Assembly (NCBI GenBank): GCA_965243325.1
Contig: CBDEUQ010000003.1
Coordinates: forward strand, 2,790,001 to 2,854,000
Reading direction: 5' to 3'
Origin: JANQOH01 sp965243325
GTDB lineage: Bacteria; Pseudomonadota; Alphaproteobacteria; UBA7887
DNA length: 64,000 nucleotides
The notes beneath the pieces are model-generated. The model was given only the letters and a program-made list of their open reading frames with translations. It ran no database searches and was not told where the DNA came from. Position numbers and translations under genes: made by a program. Shown piece by piece: positions 26,765 through 35,916 of the stretch. Numbering within the stretch: the first letter of the stretch is position 1; every line of letters starts with the position of its first letter.

Positions 26765-29054
26765 AGATCGGTTCGGTATCCTCGCGCGTCTCGCGGTGAC
26801 GCCGTTCGATCCGTCCACGACGCGGAAACTCGAGGCAACCTCGCGCGCCGCCAAGCGGTCCGTCGTCGAGCGTGACCTTGCCTCCGTGATCCTCCATGAT
26901 CTTCTTCACGATGGCAAGGCCGAGGCCCGTCCCGCGCTCGCGTGTCGTGACGTAGGGCTCGGTCAGCCGCCCCCGCTGATCCGGATCCGCCGGCAGGCCG
27001 CGGCCGTTGTCGTCGACGCAGATCGTCCAGCGGTCCGCGGCGCCGCCGTGGATCCGCACGACCACGCGGCCGGCTTCCGTTTCCCCGTCCGTTGCCGGCG
27101 GGCGCCCGTCGATGGCGTCGACGGCGTTGCGCAGGAGATTGGTCACCGCCTGTCCCGCCTGCACCGCGTCGCAATGCACGCGAACCGGGCTCTCGCACTG
27201 CGCCAGCGCAAACGAAATATGGGGGTGCGCCATCGCCTGTTCCGATGTCGCCTGCTCCACGACGGATACGAGATCGACTTCCACCATCACCGGCGCGGGC
27301 ATCCGTGCGAAGGAGGAGAACTCGTCCACCATCTTCCTGATCGCGCCCACCTGGCGCACGATGGTGTCGATGCAGGCGTCGAACACGCGCATGTCGGCAT
27401 CGATCTCGTCTCGATAGCGGCGCCTCAGGCGCTCGGCCGACAGTTGAATTGGCGTCAACGGGTTCTTGATCTCGTGCGCGATGCGTCGCGCGACGTCGGC
27501 CCATGCCGCGGCACGCTGAGCGTGCACCAGATCGGTGATGTCGTCGAAGGTGACGACGGCGCCGGCCGGTTGTCCTTCGCTCTTCTGCACCGTCATTCGC
27601 ACCAGCAGTTCGCGGGCCCGGCCGGCGCGCACGAGCGAGACCTTTCCCTGCGCCAGCGTTCCCGCGCTATCTTCCAGCAGCCGGCGCAGGTCGCTCATCT
27701 CCGGCACCGCGTCGTCGAGCTCGCGGCCGATCAGCTCTTCCGGCTCGCACGCGAGCAGATTCAGCGCCGAGCGGTTGGGAAGCCAGATGCGACCGTCGCG
27801 GTCGAGGCCGAGGACGCCCGCCGACACGCCGAACAGAATGGCTTCGGTGAACAAGCGCCGGTTATCCATCTGTTCGTTGGCCGCGATGAGTTCGCCGCGC
27901 TGACCTTCGAGTTGGTCGGTCATGCGGTTGAACGCACGCGCCAGCGCGGAGAGCTCGTCATTCGCCGACCCCTCCGGCACCCGGGCGCCAAGGTCGCCCG
28001 AACGCACTTGCTCGGTCGCCGCCACCAGACGGGAAATCGGCCGGACCATCTGATTGGCGAACACGAGGCCGAGCGACACGGCGGACATCAGAAGCAGGAG
28101 CGCGACGATCACGTAGAACATGGTGAACGTGATCTGGATGCTCGAGCGTTGCACGTCGAGGTCCCGATAGTCGCTCACGGCCTTGGAGAGGCGCTCCACG
28201 TGGTTGAGCACCGTCGGATCGGCGAACCGGCCGACGTACAGAAAACCGCCGATCAGGGCGTCGACGGGCGCGAGCGCGCGCACGCGGTCGCTGTTGTCGC
28301 TCGTCATGACGACGACCTCGCCCGAAGCCGCCTTCTGCAACGCCGCGTTGGCGAGGGGATCGAATTCCAGCACGAAGCTGAGCTTGCTGCGGGCCAGGAC
28401 TTCGCCGTCGCCGCGAAGGATCAACGCCTCGGTCAGGGACCGCTCGTCGGCGAGCTGCTGCAGCATGCGCGACAGCGCTTGCGGCGACGCCAGCAGTTGC
28501 GGGTCCTGCCGGTTCAGAGTGGCGACCATCGACAGAATGTCGGCACGGATGAACTCGTGATGCTCCCGGACGTACGCTTCGGATATCGCGATCGATTGAT
28601 CGAGCGCCGTGCGGATGCGGTCGTTGAACCACGCCTGAATGCCGAGATTGAAGAACAGCGCCGAAAACACGGCGACGATGATGGCCGGTGCCACGGCGAG
28701 CGCGACGAACATGCCGACGATGCGCGTATGCAGGCGCGACCCGGCCGAGCCCCGGCGCCGCCCGATCCAGATCTGCACGAGACGAGACGCGACCAGGGCT
28801 CCGAGACCGAGGAGCAGGACCAGGTCGACGTTCAGGAGAACGAAGATCGCCTCCGGGTGCCCGCCCGGAGGCGCGATGAAGCCGCTCAGCATGCCGAAGG
28901 TCGCGATTCCCGCGGCAAGCGCCGCCAGCGTCAGCGTCATGGCGAGCGCCCGGCTCGCCCAGACGCGCCGGAACCGTTCGCGCATTTCGCTCAGTATCGT
29001 CGGCGCCCTGCCGTCGGCTCCCGGAGCCGGTTCGATTTCCGCCGTCGTCGTCAT
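26754..29054 (-). CDS. ntrY: Membrane sensor histidine kinase NtrY
   Basis: This 766-residue kinase has N-terminal membrane helices near residues 36-60, 68-96 and 112-138. A periplasmic region of about 170 residues follows, then a further helix near 308-335, a HAMP domain (about 335-390), a PAS domain (about 395-505), HisKA with H527 in A-H-E-I-K-N-P and a C-terminal HATPase domain (D-D-N-G-R-G-L-P, G-T-G-L-G-L-A). It phosphorylates NtrX. The reading frame upstream of 29054 continues antisense-like into ntrC and is not coding. The ATG overlaps the ntrC stop by four bases. Confidence 0.94.
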   Translation of the reverse strand: MTTTAEIEPAPGADGRAPTILSEMRERFRRVWASRALAMTLTLAALAAGIATFGMLSGFIAPPGGHPEAIFVLLNVDLVLLLGLGALVASRLVQIWIGRRRGSAGSRLHTRIVGMFVALAVAPAIIVAVFSALFFNLGIQAWFNDRIRTALDQSIAISEAYVREHHEFIRADILSMVATLNRQDPQLLASPQALSRMLQQLADERSLTEALILRGDGEVLARSKLSFVLEFDPLANAALQKAASGEVVVMTSDNSDRVRALAPVDALIGGFLYVGRFADPTVLNHVERLSKAVSDYRDLDVQRSSIQITFTMFYVIVALLLLMSAVSLGLVFANQMVRPISRLVAATEQVRSGDLGARVPEGSANDELSALARAFNRMTDQLEGQRGELIAANEQMDNRRLFTEAILFGVSAGVLGLDRDGRIWLPNRSALNLLACEPEELIGRELDDAVPEMSDLRRLLEDSAGTLAQGKVSLVRAGRARELLVRMTVQKSEGQPAGAVVTFDDITDLVHAQRAAAWADVARRIAHEIKNPLTPIQLSAERLRRRYRDEIDADMRVFDACIDTIVRQVGAIRKMVDEFSSFARMPAPVMVEVDLVSVVEQATSEQAMAHPHISFALAQCESPVRVHCDAVQAGQAVTNLLRNAVDAIDGRPPATDGETEAGRVVVRIHGGAADRWTICVDDNGRGLPADPDQRGRLTEPYVTTRERGTGLGLAIVKKIMEDHGGKVTLDDGPLGGARGCLEFPRRGRIERRHRETREDTEPIYAR

Positions 29055-30499
29055 TTCGGTACTCGCACCACGTCGATGTCGAGATCGCGAATCTTCTTGC
29101 GCAGCGTGTTGCGGTTGAGTCCGAGAACCTGCGCCGCCTTGACCTGGTTGCCGCGCGTCGCTGTCAGCGTGTGCAGGATCAGCGGCCGTTCGATCTCGCG
29201 CAACACGCGGCCGTAGAGCCCCGGTGCCGGCAACGCACCCTTGTGAGCCGCGAAATAATGCGCGACGTGACGATCGACGCTGTCGCCGAATCCGTTGCCG
29301 CCGACAAGGCCTTCGAACTGCGCGTGCTCGCGAGCGTTGCCGATCTCGCCGGCCACGATCTTGTCGTCGATCACGTCTTCCGTGTAGAGCGCGGCCAGTC
29401 GGCGAACGAGGTTCTCGAGTTCCCGCACGTTTCCCGGCCAGTGGTGAGACCGGAGATGCGCAAGACCCGTCGCGTCGATCGTTTTCGCCGGCAACCCTTC
29501 CGCCTGGACGCGGGCAAGAAAGTGGCGCACCAGCAACGGCATGTCGTCGAGGCGTTCGCGCAACGGCGGCAGGCGGAGCGGTACGACGTTGAGACGGTAG
29601 TACAGGTCTTCGCGGAATTGCCCCTGCTTGATCAGCGACGGGAGATCGCGGTGGGTGGCGGTGACGATGCGAACGTCGGCGCGGATGGGCCGGCGCCCGC
29701 CGACCGTGGTGTATTCGCCCTGCTGGAGCACCCGGAGCAGCCGCGTCTGCGCCTCGATGGGCATGTCGCCGATTTCGTCCAGGAAGAGCGTGCCGCCGTT
29801 CGCTTGTTCGAACCGGCCGGCGGCGCGGGCGGCAGCGCCCGTGAAGGCGCCCTTCTCGTGGCCGAACAGCTCGCTCTCGATCAATTCCCGGGGAATCGCC
29901 GCCATGTTGATCGCGACGAACGCGCGCTCGCTGCGTTTGCCGAAGTCGTGCAGCGCACGCGCCACGAGTTCCTTGCCGGTCCCCGATTCTCCGGTGATCA
30001 GCACCGTCAGGTCGGTCGCCATCAGCCGCGCCAGAACCCGGTATACCCCCTGCATGGCCGGCGACCGCCCGACCAGCGGCAGGGAATCTTCGGCGGCCGG
30101 GCCGTCGTCCGTCCCGCGATCCGGTTTGGTGGGCAGCGTCAGCGCCCGCTGCACGGTGTCCGTGAGTTCGTTGAGGTCGAAGGGTTTCGGCAGGTATTCG
30201 TAAGCGCCGCGCTCGTTGGCGCGGATTGCCGTCATCAACGTGTTGCGCGCGCTCATGACGATGACCGGCAGATCGGGCCGCGCGGTCCTGAGGCGCGGCA
30301 GCAGATCGAGCCCGTCGCCGTCGGGCATGACGACGTCCGTGATCACGAGGCTCCCCTCGCCTTCGCTGGCCCACCGCCACAGCGTCGTTGCGTTGCCGGT
30401 CGTGCGCACCGCGTATCCCAGGCGCCCGAGTGCGCGGCTTACGACGGCGCGAATCGTGCGGTCGTCGTCGGCTACGAGGATTGTCGCTTCGTCAGTCAT
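29051..30499 (-). CDS. ntrC: Nitrogen response regulator NtrC
   Basis: This 482-residue sigma-54 activator has a receiver with D55, an AAA+ domain with G-E-S-G-T-G-K-E and an intact G-A-F-T-G-A loop, and a Fis-type DNA-binding tail (T-R-G-N-Q-V-K-A-A-Q-V-L-G-L-N-R-N-T-L-R). It turns on glutamine synthetase and other nitrogen genes when NtrB phosphorylates it under nitrogen shortage. Its start lies eight bases inside ntrB and its stop overlaps ntrY, so the whole block is tightly coupled. Confidence 0.96.
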   Translation of the reverse strand: MTDEATILVADDDRTIRAVVSRALGRLGYAVRTTGNATTLWRWASEGEGSLVITDVVMPDGDGLDLLPRLRTARPDLPVIVMSARNTLMTAIRANERGAYEYLPKPFDLNELTDTVQRALTLPTKPDRGTDDGPAAEDSLPLVGRSPAMQGVYRVLARLMATDLTVLITGESGTGKELVARALHDFGKRSERAFVAINMAAIPRELIESELFGHEKGAFTGAAARAAGRFEQANGGTLFLDEIGDMPIEAQTRLLRVLQQGEYTTVGGRRPIRADVRIVTATHRDLPSLIKQGQFREDLYYRLNVVPLRLPPLRERLDDMPLLVRHFLARVQAEGLPAKTIDATGLAHLRSHHWPGNVRELENLVRRLAALYTEDVIDDKIVAGEIGNAREHAQFEGLVGGNGFGDSVDRHVAHYFAAHKGALPAPGLYGRVLREIERPLILHTLTATRGNQVKAAQVLGLNRNTLRKKIRDLDIDVVRVPK

Positions 30500-31598
30500 C
30501 GTCGGTCATTGCCGGCAGGCGGACCCGGAAGACCGTGTGCTCGCGTCCGGCTTCGAACTCCACGATTCCCCCGTGGTTCTCGACGATGCTCGCGACGAGC
30601 GCGAGGCCGAGCCCGGTACCGTTGCGCTTCGTCGTCACGAAGGGTTCGAACAGGTTGTCGCGCAGGTCGTCCGGTACGCCGCCGCCATTGTCCTCGATCG
30701 ATACGACGATGGGCAGTTCCAGCGGTTTTCCGCCGCCGCCCGCAAACTTGAAGCCGAGCCGGTAGCGCGTCGACAACACGATCTCGCCATCCCGTTCGGG
30801 CGCCGCCTCGACGGCGTTCTTGACGAGATTCAGAAATACCTGAACGAGCTGGTCCCGGTTGCCCCAGACCGACGGCAGCGAGGGGTCGTAGCGTTCGACG
30901 AAGCGGATGCCCGAGCCGGCGGCGTTTCCGTGCAGCCGGAGGACGTGTTCGAGCACGCTGTGGATGTTGACCCGTTTTCCGATCGGCGGGCGGTCGTCCG
31001 AGAATATGTCGACCCGTTCGATGAGCCGGCGAATGCGATCGGTCTCCTCGCAGATCATCTGCGCCAGTTCGCGGTCCGCCCCGCCGGCGGACTGTTCGAT
31101 CAATTGCGCCGCGCCGCGGATGCCGGAAAGCGGATTCTTGATCTCGTGGGCCAGGATCGCACCCATGCCGACGACCGAACGGGCGGCATTCCGGTGATTG
31201 AGATGGCGGTCGATGAGCCGCGCCATGGACCGCTCGACAAGGCAGATCAGGAAGCCGCCCGTCTCGTCGCCGAGCGGCGTCACCCGGACATCGACAAGGC
31301 GCTCCGAGAACCGTGAGCTCGAGAGGACGATGCCGTATTCGCTGACGCCTGCGCCGCCGCGCGCCGCCAGATCCACCAGCGCCACCAGCGGGCTGTCTTC
31401 GGGGACCAGGTCGAGCAGGCGGCGCCGGGTCATGAATGCGCTGCTCGCGCCCAGCAACTGTTCCGCCGCCGGATTCGCCGTGGTCACTCGCAGGGTCTCG
31501 TCGACCGCCAGGACAGCGATCGGCATGGCGCCAAGCAGGGTCTCCGCTGCCGCCGCGGCTGGCAGGTCAGGCAGCGCGCGCGAGGTCGCCGTGTCCAT
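30492..31598 (-). CDS. ntrB: Nitrogen sensor histidine kinase NtrB
   Basis: This 368-residue cytoplasmic kinase has a PAS domain (about residues 20-120), HisKA with H151 in L-A-H-E-I-K-N-P-L-S-G and HATPase with N-L-V-K-N-A-V-E-A, D-N-G-G-G-V-P and G-T-G-L-G-L-A-L-V. It has no membrane segment. It reads nitrogen status through PII proteins, which are not in the window. I start at the ATG at 31598, overlapping dusB by 32 bases; a frame opening at 31664 gives an N-terminus with no family match. Confidence 0.94.
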   Translation of the reverse strand: MDTATSRALPDLPAAAAAETLLGAMPIAVLAVDETLRVTTANPAAEQLLGASSAFMTRRRLLDLVPEDSPLVALVDLAARGGAGVSEYGIVLSSSRFSERLVDVRVTPLGDETGGFLICLVERSMARLIDRHLNHRNAARSVVGMGAILAHEIKNPLSGIRGAAQLIEQSAGGADRELAQMICEETDRIRRLIERVDIFSDDRPPIGKRVNIHSVLEHVLRLHGNAAGSGIRFVERYDPSLPSVWGNRDQLVQVFLNLVKNAVEAAPERDGEIVLSTRYRLGFKFAGGGGKPLELPIVVSIEDNGGGVPDDLRDNLFEPFVTTKRNGTGLGLALVASIVENHGGIVEFEAGREHTVFRVRLPAMTDDD

Positions 31599-32568
31599 GA
31601 GCGCCGTCCCGGAGCAAGGCGCGCAACTCTCGCACGACCGCATCGGCTTCATCAAGGCGGACAATGCGCGCCCGCGCTACGGCCGCTCCGGGAATGCCAT
31701 CCAGATACCGGGAAAGATGTTTTCGGGCAATGCGTACGCCAAGGTTTTTGCCATAGTGTTTTAGAATTTCTCGGTAATGCTCAATTGCGATGGCCAGGCG
31801 TTGCCGACGGTCTGGATCGGGCGGCGGGCACGCGCCCCGCAGCCGGGCGGCCACCTGCGCCGGAAACCATGGCCGCCCGAAGGCGCCGCGGCCGACCATC
31901 GCGCCCTCCGCTCCCGAAACGCGCAGCATGGCCACGGCGTCGTCGACGGTGCCCACGTCCCCGTTGGCGACCACCGGCACGCCGACCGCGTGCACGACTT
32001 CGGCGATGAAACGCCAGTCCGCGCGCCCCTTGTAGAACTGGCATCGGGTGCGCCCGTGCACGGCGATCATTCTGATACCGCAATCCTCGGCGATCCTCGC
32101 CAGCTCCGGCGCATTGCGACAGCGCTCGTCCCACCCGGTGCGCATCTTCACCGTCACCGGCACGCTCACCGCGTTCACCGTCGCCTGCATGAGCCGTGCG
32201 GCGTGGCGCTCGTCGCGCATCAGGGCCGATCCGGCCTGACCGTTGGTGACCTTCTTCGCCGGGCAGCCGAAATTGATATCGATGATCGCGGCACCGAGAT
32301 CGACTGCGTGTTTCGCCGCCTCCGCCATCGCTTGCGGTTCGCAGCCGGCGAGTTGGATCGACCAAGGCGCTCCGTCGTGCGCGCCGGCCGTCGCGGTGGC
32401 CGTCCGCCGGGTGTCGCTCGCGATCCTTCCGCTGGCGATCATCTCCGACACCGTCAGGCCGACGCCGAACCGCTGGACGAGGCGGCGAAACGGCAGGTCC
32501 GTAACGCCCGACATCGGCGCCAGAACCACCGAATCGCTCAGGACGACAGGTCCAATGGTCAAGCTCAT
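31567..32568 (-). CDS. dusB: tRNA-dihydrouridine synthase DusB
   Basis: This 333-residue FMN enzyme reduces uridines in the tRNA D-loop. It has the family opening L-A-P-M-S-G-V-T-D-L-P-F-R, the catalytic C in F-G-C-P-A-K-K-V, V-T-V-K-M-R-T-G-W and V-H-G-R-T-R. It heads the ntrBC block, the classic order shared with the fis-dusB or nifR3-ntrBC operons. I take the ATG at 32568, because the longer frame to 32658 runs through the palindrome at 32596-32612 and lacks family sequence. Confidence 0.93.
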   Translation of the reverse strand: MSLTIGPVVLSDSVVLAPMSGVTDLPFRRLVQRFGVGLTVSEMIASGRIASDTRRTATATAGAHDGAPWSIQLAGCEPQAMAEAAKHAVDLGAAIIDINFGCPAKKVTNGQAGSALMRDERHAARLMQATVNAVSVPVTVKMRTGWDERCRNAPELARIAEDCGIRMIAVHGRTRCQFYKGRADWRFIAEVVHAVGVPVVANGDVGTVDDAVAMLRVSGAEGAMVGRGAFGRPWFPAQVAARLRGACPPPDPDRRQRLAIAIEHYREILKHYGKNLGVRIARKHLSRYLDGIPGAAVARARIVRLDEADAVVRELRALLRDGAHGHGDLARAA

Positions 32569-32595
32569 GCGTTTGTTCAACTTCAGCGTCGCTTC

Positions 32596-32612
32596 TGCCC
32601 AATCGTTGGGCA
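32596..32612. promoter_or_regulatory. 17-base palindrome resembling an NtrC binding site upstream of dusB-ntrBCYX
   Basis: TGCCCAA, three bases, TTGGGCA is a perfect inverted repeat 28 bases before the dusB ATG. It keeps the TGC-N11-GCA frame and the 17-base length of the enteric NtrC box (TGCACT-N5-GGTGCA). NtrC often represses its own dusB-ntr operon, so this is a candidate autoregulatory site; identity is inferred. Confidence 0.45.
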
Positions 32613-32734
32613 AAATATGGAGGTCGGAGCGAAGGCGCAATCGGCGGGCCGAGGACAACGCCGCCGGCAGCTCCGGGCCTGCCCTGGCCGGCCGGCTGCT
32701 TGGCAGTGCGTGCGGGCGGCGCTAGCGTGCCTCG

Positions 32735-33919
32735 ATGACCGAAAGCGCGATCCGTTCGCAAAGCGGGACCGGGGCAGGCACGGCCGCGCTGATCGTGGCG
32801 GCGGGCCATGGCGAACGCTTCGGCGCCGGCTTGCCGAAGCAGTACCGGCGGCTCGGCGGCGTTCCGATCCTGACGAGGAGCATCCGCGCGTTCCTCGGAA
32901 GTCCGGAAATCGACCGTGTCCTCGTCGCGATCCACCCCGACCATCGCGCTCTCTACGACGAGGCCGTCTCGGGGCTCGAACTCCCCGAACCCGCGCTCGG
33001 CGGCGCGACCCGACAGGATTCCGTTCGCCGTGGTCTGGAATTGCTCGCAGCGAACCCGCCGCGGCACGTCGTGATCCATGATGCCGTCCGGCCCCTCGTC
33101 GGCGCCCGCACGATTGCGCGCACGCTCGCCGCGCTCGCCGACAGCGCAGGCGCCGTCGCCGCGACGCCGGCGCGCGATACGCTGAAGCGCGTGGCCGAGG
33201 GCCGGATCGTGGAGACCGTGCCCCGCGGCGCCGTGTGGCATGCGCAAACGCCGCAGGCTTTCCGGTTTTCCGAGATTCTCGCCGCCCACCGCGAGGCGAC
33301 GGACATCGCCCTCACCGATGACGCTTCGGTCGCCGAGCGCGCGGGGCTTCGCGTGGCCGCGGTCGAGTCGGACGCGGGCAACCTCAAGATCACGACCGAG
33401 AACGATCTTGCGCTCGCCGAGCGTTCCCTGCCGCGGCATGTCAGGGTTGGCAGCGGCTTCGATGTCCATCGTTTCGCGGCGGCGGGGGACCACGTCATGC
33501 TGTGCGGGCTCGCCATACCCCACGACCGCGGGCTCGCCGGCCATTCCGACGCCGATGTCGCTCTTCACGCCGTCGTCGACGCGATGCTCGGCGCCGTTGC
33601 GGCGGGCGACATCGGCACCTTCTTTCCGCCGGACGACCAGACATGGGCGGGCGCGGACTCGGCCGTGTTCGTGCGCCGGGCGCGCGAACTCATCACTGCC
33701 GCCGGCGGTCGGCTCTCGCACATCGACCTGACGATAATCTGCGAGGCGCCGCGTATCGCCCCTTGCCGCGACGCCATGCGGACCAATCTGGCGGCGCTGC
33801 TCGACCTGCCGGCGAGTGCCGTGAGCGTGAAGGCGACGACGACCGAAGGGCTCGGCTTCGCCGGACGCGGCGAGGGCATCGCGGCCCAGGCGACGGCGAC
33901 GGTCGAGACCGTGGCATGA
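32735..33919 (+). CDS. ispDF: Bifunctional IspD/IspF (MEP isoprenoid pathway)
   Basis: This 394-residue fusion carries two steps of the MEP pathway. The N-terminal half (about residues 10-225) is the CTP:MEP cytidylyltransferase, with I-V-A-A-G-H-G-E-R-F and L-P-K-Q-Y. The C-terminal half (about 235-394) is the MECDP synthase, with G-S-G-F-D-V-H-R-F, G-H-S-D-A-D-V and D-I-G-T-F-F-P. The fusion is normal for alphaproteobacteria; IspE is a separate protein not seen here. It starts divergently from dusB and ends in an ATGA overlap with pgpA. Confidence 0.96.
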   Translation: MTESAIRSQSGTGAGTAALIVAAGHGERFGAGLPKQYRRLGGVPILTRSIRAFLGSPEIDRVLVAIHPDHRALYDEAVSGLELPEPALGGATRQDSVRRGLELLAANPPRHVVIHDAVRPLVGARTIARTLAALADSAGAVAATPARDTLKRVAEGRIVETVPRGAVWHAQTPQAFRFSEILAAHREATDIALTDDASVAERAGLRVAAVESDAGNLKITTENDLALAERSLPRHVRVGSGFDVHRFAAAGDHVMLCGLAIPHDRGLAGHSDADVALHAVVDAMLGAVAAGDIGTFFPPDDQTWAGADSAVFVRRARELITAAGGRLSHIDLTIICEAPRIAPCRDAMRTNLAALLDLPASAVSVKATTTEGLGFAGRGEGIAAQATATVETVA

Positions 33920-34374
33920 AGGCGGACAGCGTGCTGGCGACGTGGTTCGGTGCGGGACTCCTGCCCTGGGCGCCGGGAACGTGGGGCTCTCTCGCCGCCC
34001 TTCCCTTCGCCTGGGCGATCGAACGATCTGCCGGGCAATGGGGCCTGTTGTGCGCCGCCGCCGCCGCCTTCGCCATCGGTTGCTGGGCGGCTGGGCGTTA
34101 CGAACGCCGTGTCGGACGGCGCGACCCGCAAGCCATCGTGATCGACGAGGTGGCCGGCCAGTGGCTGACGCTCGCCGCCGTCCCTGCCGGTCTGGGCAGC
34201 TATGTCGCCGGGCTGGCGCTGTTCCGCGCCGCCGACATTCTCAAGCCGTGGCCGGCCCGACTCGCGGAACGCCGGCTGCCCGGCGGCCTCGGCGTGATGG
34301 CCGACGACATCGTAGCCGCCGTTTACGCCGGGATCGTACTGTGGACTCTGGGAGAAGCCGGTGTTTTCGGATGA
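33916..34374 (+). CDS. pgpA: Phosphatidylglycerophosphatase A
   Basis: This 152-residue inner-membrane phosphatase makes phosphatidylglycerol. It has the N-terminal W-F-G-A-G-L-L-P-W-A-P-G-T-W-G-S-L segment, the I-D-E-V-A-G-Q-W metal motif and the F-R-A-A-D-I-L-K-P-W-P block near the C-terminus. There are about three to four membrane helices. The ATG overlaps the ispDF stop by four bases and its 3' end overlaps the CinA-family gene by 14. Confidence 0.93.
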   Translation: MKADSVLATWFGAGLLPWAPGTWGSLAALPFAWAIERSAGQWGLLCAAAAAFAIGCWAAGRYERRVGRRDPQAIVIDEVAGQWLTLAAVPAGLGSYVAGLALFRAADILKPWPARLAERRLPGGLGVMADDIVAAVYAGIVLWTLGEAGVFG

Positions 34375-34843
34375 GCTGCTGACAAGGGCGGCGGCACTGC
34401 TGGAGCGCTGCCGCGCCGGCAACGAAACGATCGCCACGGCGGAGTCGTGCACCGGCGGCCTGATCGCCGGGCTGCTGACCGAGGTTGCCGGCTCGTCCGA
34501 CGTGTTCGACCGCGCTTTCGTCGTCTATTCGAACGCCGCCAAGAGCGCGATGCTCGGCGTGCCCGAGTCGCTGCTGGCGGCGCACGGCGCCGTCAGCGAG
34601 CCCGTGGCGCGCGCGATGGCCGAGGGCGCGCTCGCACGGTCCGCGGCCTCGCTGACCGTCGCCGTGACAGGGATCGCCGGCCCCGGCGGCGGCCTTCCGG
34701 GCAAGCCCGTCGGTCTCGTTCATTTCGCCCGCGCCTCGCGAACGGCGCCGACGTGGGCCGAACACCGCGTCATTCCGGGCGGGCGTCGCGCGGTGCGACT
34801 GGAGGCAGCGGCGGCCGCGATCGGCCTCCTCGAATCCGCGTAG
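34361..34843 (+). CDS. CinA-family nicotinamide-nucleotide amidohydrolase (PncC-type)
   Basis: This 160-residue protein corresponds to the C-terminal CinA domain alone (PncC/YgaD type), which hydrolyses nicotinamide mononucleotide to nicotinate mononucleotide. Typical blocks are I-A-T-A-E-S-C-T-G-G-L-I-A with the active-site serine, V-V-Y-S-N-A-A-K and V-T-G-I-A-G-P-G-G-G. The start is GTG inside the end of pgpA. The ispDF-pgpA-cinA order is standard in alphaproteobacteria. Confidence 0.93.
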   Translation: MFSDELLTRAAALLERCRAGNETIATAESCTGGLIAGLLTEVAGSSDVFDRAFVVYSNAAKSAMLGVPESLLAAHGAVSEPVARAMAEGALARSAASLTVAVTGIAGPGGGLPGKPVGLVHFARASRTAPTWAEHRVIPGGRRAVRLEAAAAAIGLLESA

Positions 34844-34870
34844 CGCGATCGCGGCGCCCTGCTCCGCTTC

Positions 34871-35416
34871 TCAGTCGAGCGACTCCTCCACGGCTGCGGT
34901 AATCTCGTCGGACAACGGGCTCACGCGTGAGCCCCAGACGCCGGCAAGCATGCCGCCGCCGTCGATGAGGTACTTGTGGAAGTTCCACTTCGGAACGCCC
35001 GCGTCCCCGAGCTCGTCGGCGATCCAGCGATAGAGCGGGTGGGCATCGGTGCCGATGACCCGCTGCTTGGTGGTCATCGGGAAATCCACGCCGTAATTGG
35101 CTTCGCAAAACGTCTGGATCGCCGCCTCGTCGTGCGGCTCCTGGCCGCCGAAGTCGTTCGACGGCACGCCGAGCACGACCAGCCCGCGCTCGCGGTAGCG
35201 TTCCCAGAGCGCCTGCAATTCTTCGTATTGCGGCGTGAAACCGCAGAACGACGCCGTGTTCACGAGCAGCAGCGGTCTGCCGGCGTAGTCCGAGAGCGCC
35301 AGCGGCCCTCCGTCGATCCTGCTGAAATCGAATTCGTGCGCCGGACCGGCGTGCCCGGGCACCGTCAGGCTCCACGCGACGGCGAACCACGCCACCGCGG
35401 CGAATACGTTGCGCAT
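34871..35416 (-). CDS. Glutathione peroxidase family protein, exported
   Basis: This 181-residue thiol peroxidase has a signal peptide (residues 1-23, ending G-H-A) so it probably works in the periplasm. The peroxidatic cysteine is C58 in N-T-A-S-F-C-G-F-T-P-Q-Y, where the animal enzyme has selenocysteine. V-P-S-N-D-F-G-G-Q-E-P and the W-N-F-H-K-Y-L-I block complete the catalytic set. An AAGGAAGGGGG stretch precedes the ATG. It follows smpB at 29 bases and may be cotranscribed with it. Confidence 0.92.
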   Translation of the reverse strand: MRNVFAAVAWFAVAWSLTVPGHAGPAHEFDFSRIDGGPLALSDYAGRPLLLVNTASFCGFTPQYEELQALWERYRERGLVVLGVPSNDFGGQEPHDEAAIQTFCEANYGVDFPMTTKQRVIGTDAHPLYRWIADELGDAGVPKWNFHKYLIDGGGMLAGVWGSRVSPLSDEITAAVEESLD

Positions 35417-35445
35417 CGTCTCATCCCCCTTCCTTTCGCGACTGC

Positions 35446-35916
35446 TCAGCCACGTTCGCGCAAGAGACGCGCCCTGTCTCTTTGCCAGCTTCGCTCCTTT
35501 GTCCGCTCCCGCTTGTCGTGCTGGCGGCGACCGCGCGCGAGTCCGAGTTCGACCTTCGCCCGTCCGGCGCGATTGAAGTACAGCCTGAGCGGCACGACGG
35601 TATAGCCCTGACGCTGGATCATCCCCGCAAGCCGGCCTATTTCCCGCCGATGGAGCAGGAGCTTGCGCGGCCGCAGCGGTTCGTGGTTGAGCCGGTTGGC
35701 GGCGGAATAGGTGCCGATGTGGGCGTTGACGAGAAACATCTCGCCGCCGCGCTCCTCGGCGTAGGCATCGCCCAGGCTCGCGCGGCCTTCGCGCAGCGAC
35801 TTGACTTCCGTACCGACCAGCGCGAGGCCCGCCTCGAGGCGGTCTTCGATGAAATAGTTGTGCCGCGCCTTGCGGTTCTGGGCGACCGTTCGCGCGTTCA
35901 GGTCGCCGCTCGCCAT
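35446..35916 (-). CDS. smpB: SsrA-binding protein SmpB
   Basis: This 156-residue protein binds tmRNA and brings it to stalled ribosomes for trans-translation. It has the N-terminal Q-N-R-K-A-R-H-N-Y-F-I block, G-T-E-V-K-S-L-R-E-G and the basic C-terminal tail (K-R-E-R-T-K-E-R-S-W) that enters the mRNA channel. The ATG at 35916 lies 19 bases inside dapA. The dapA-smpB pair is the usual alphaproteobacterial order. The tmRNA gene itself was not found here. Confidence 0.95.
   Translation of the reverse strand: MASGDLNARTVAQNRKARHNYFIEDRLEAGLALVGTEVKSLREGRASLGDAYAEERGGEMFLVNAHIGTYSAANRLNHEPLRPRKLLLHRREIGRLAGMIQRQGYTVVPLRLYFNRAGRAKVELGLARGRRQHDKRERTKERSWQRDRARLLRERG

Noticed and set aside
29055..30380. 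A 1208-residue minus-strand frame that would extend NtrY upstream to 30380
   Set aside because: The extra 442 codons run through ntrC in another frame, are arginine-rich and low in family sequence. The ATG overlapping the ntrC stop gives the standard NtrY length.
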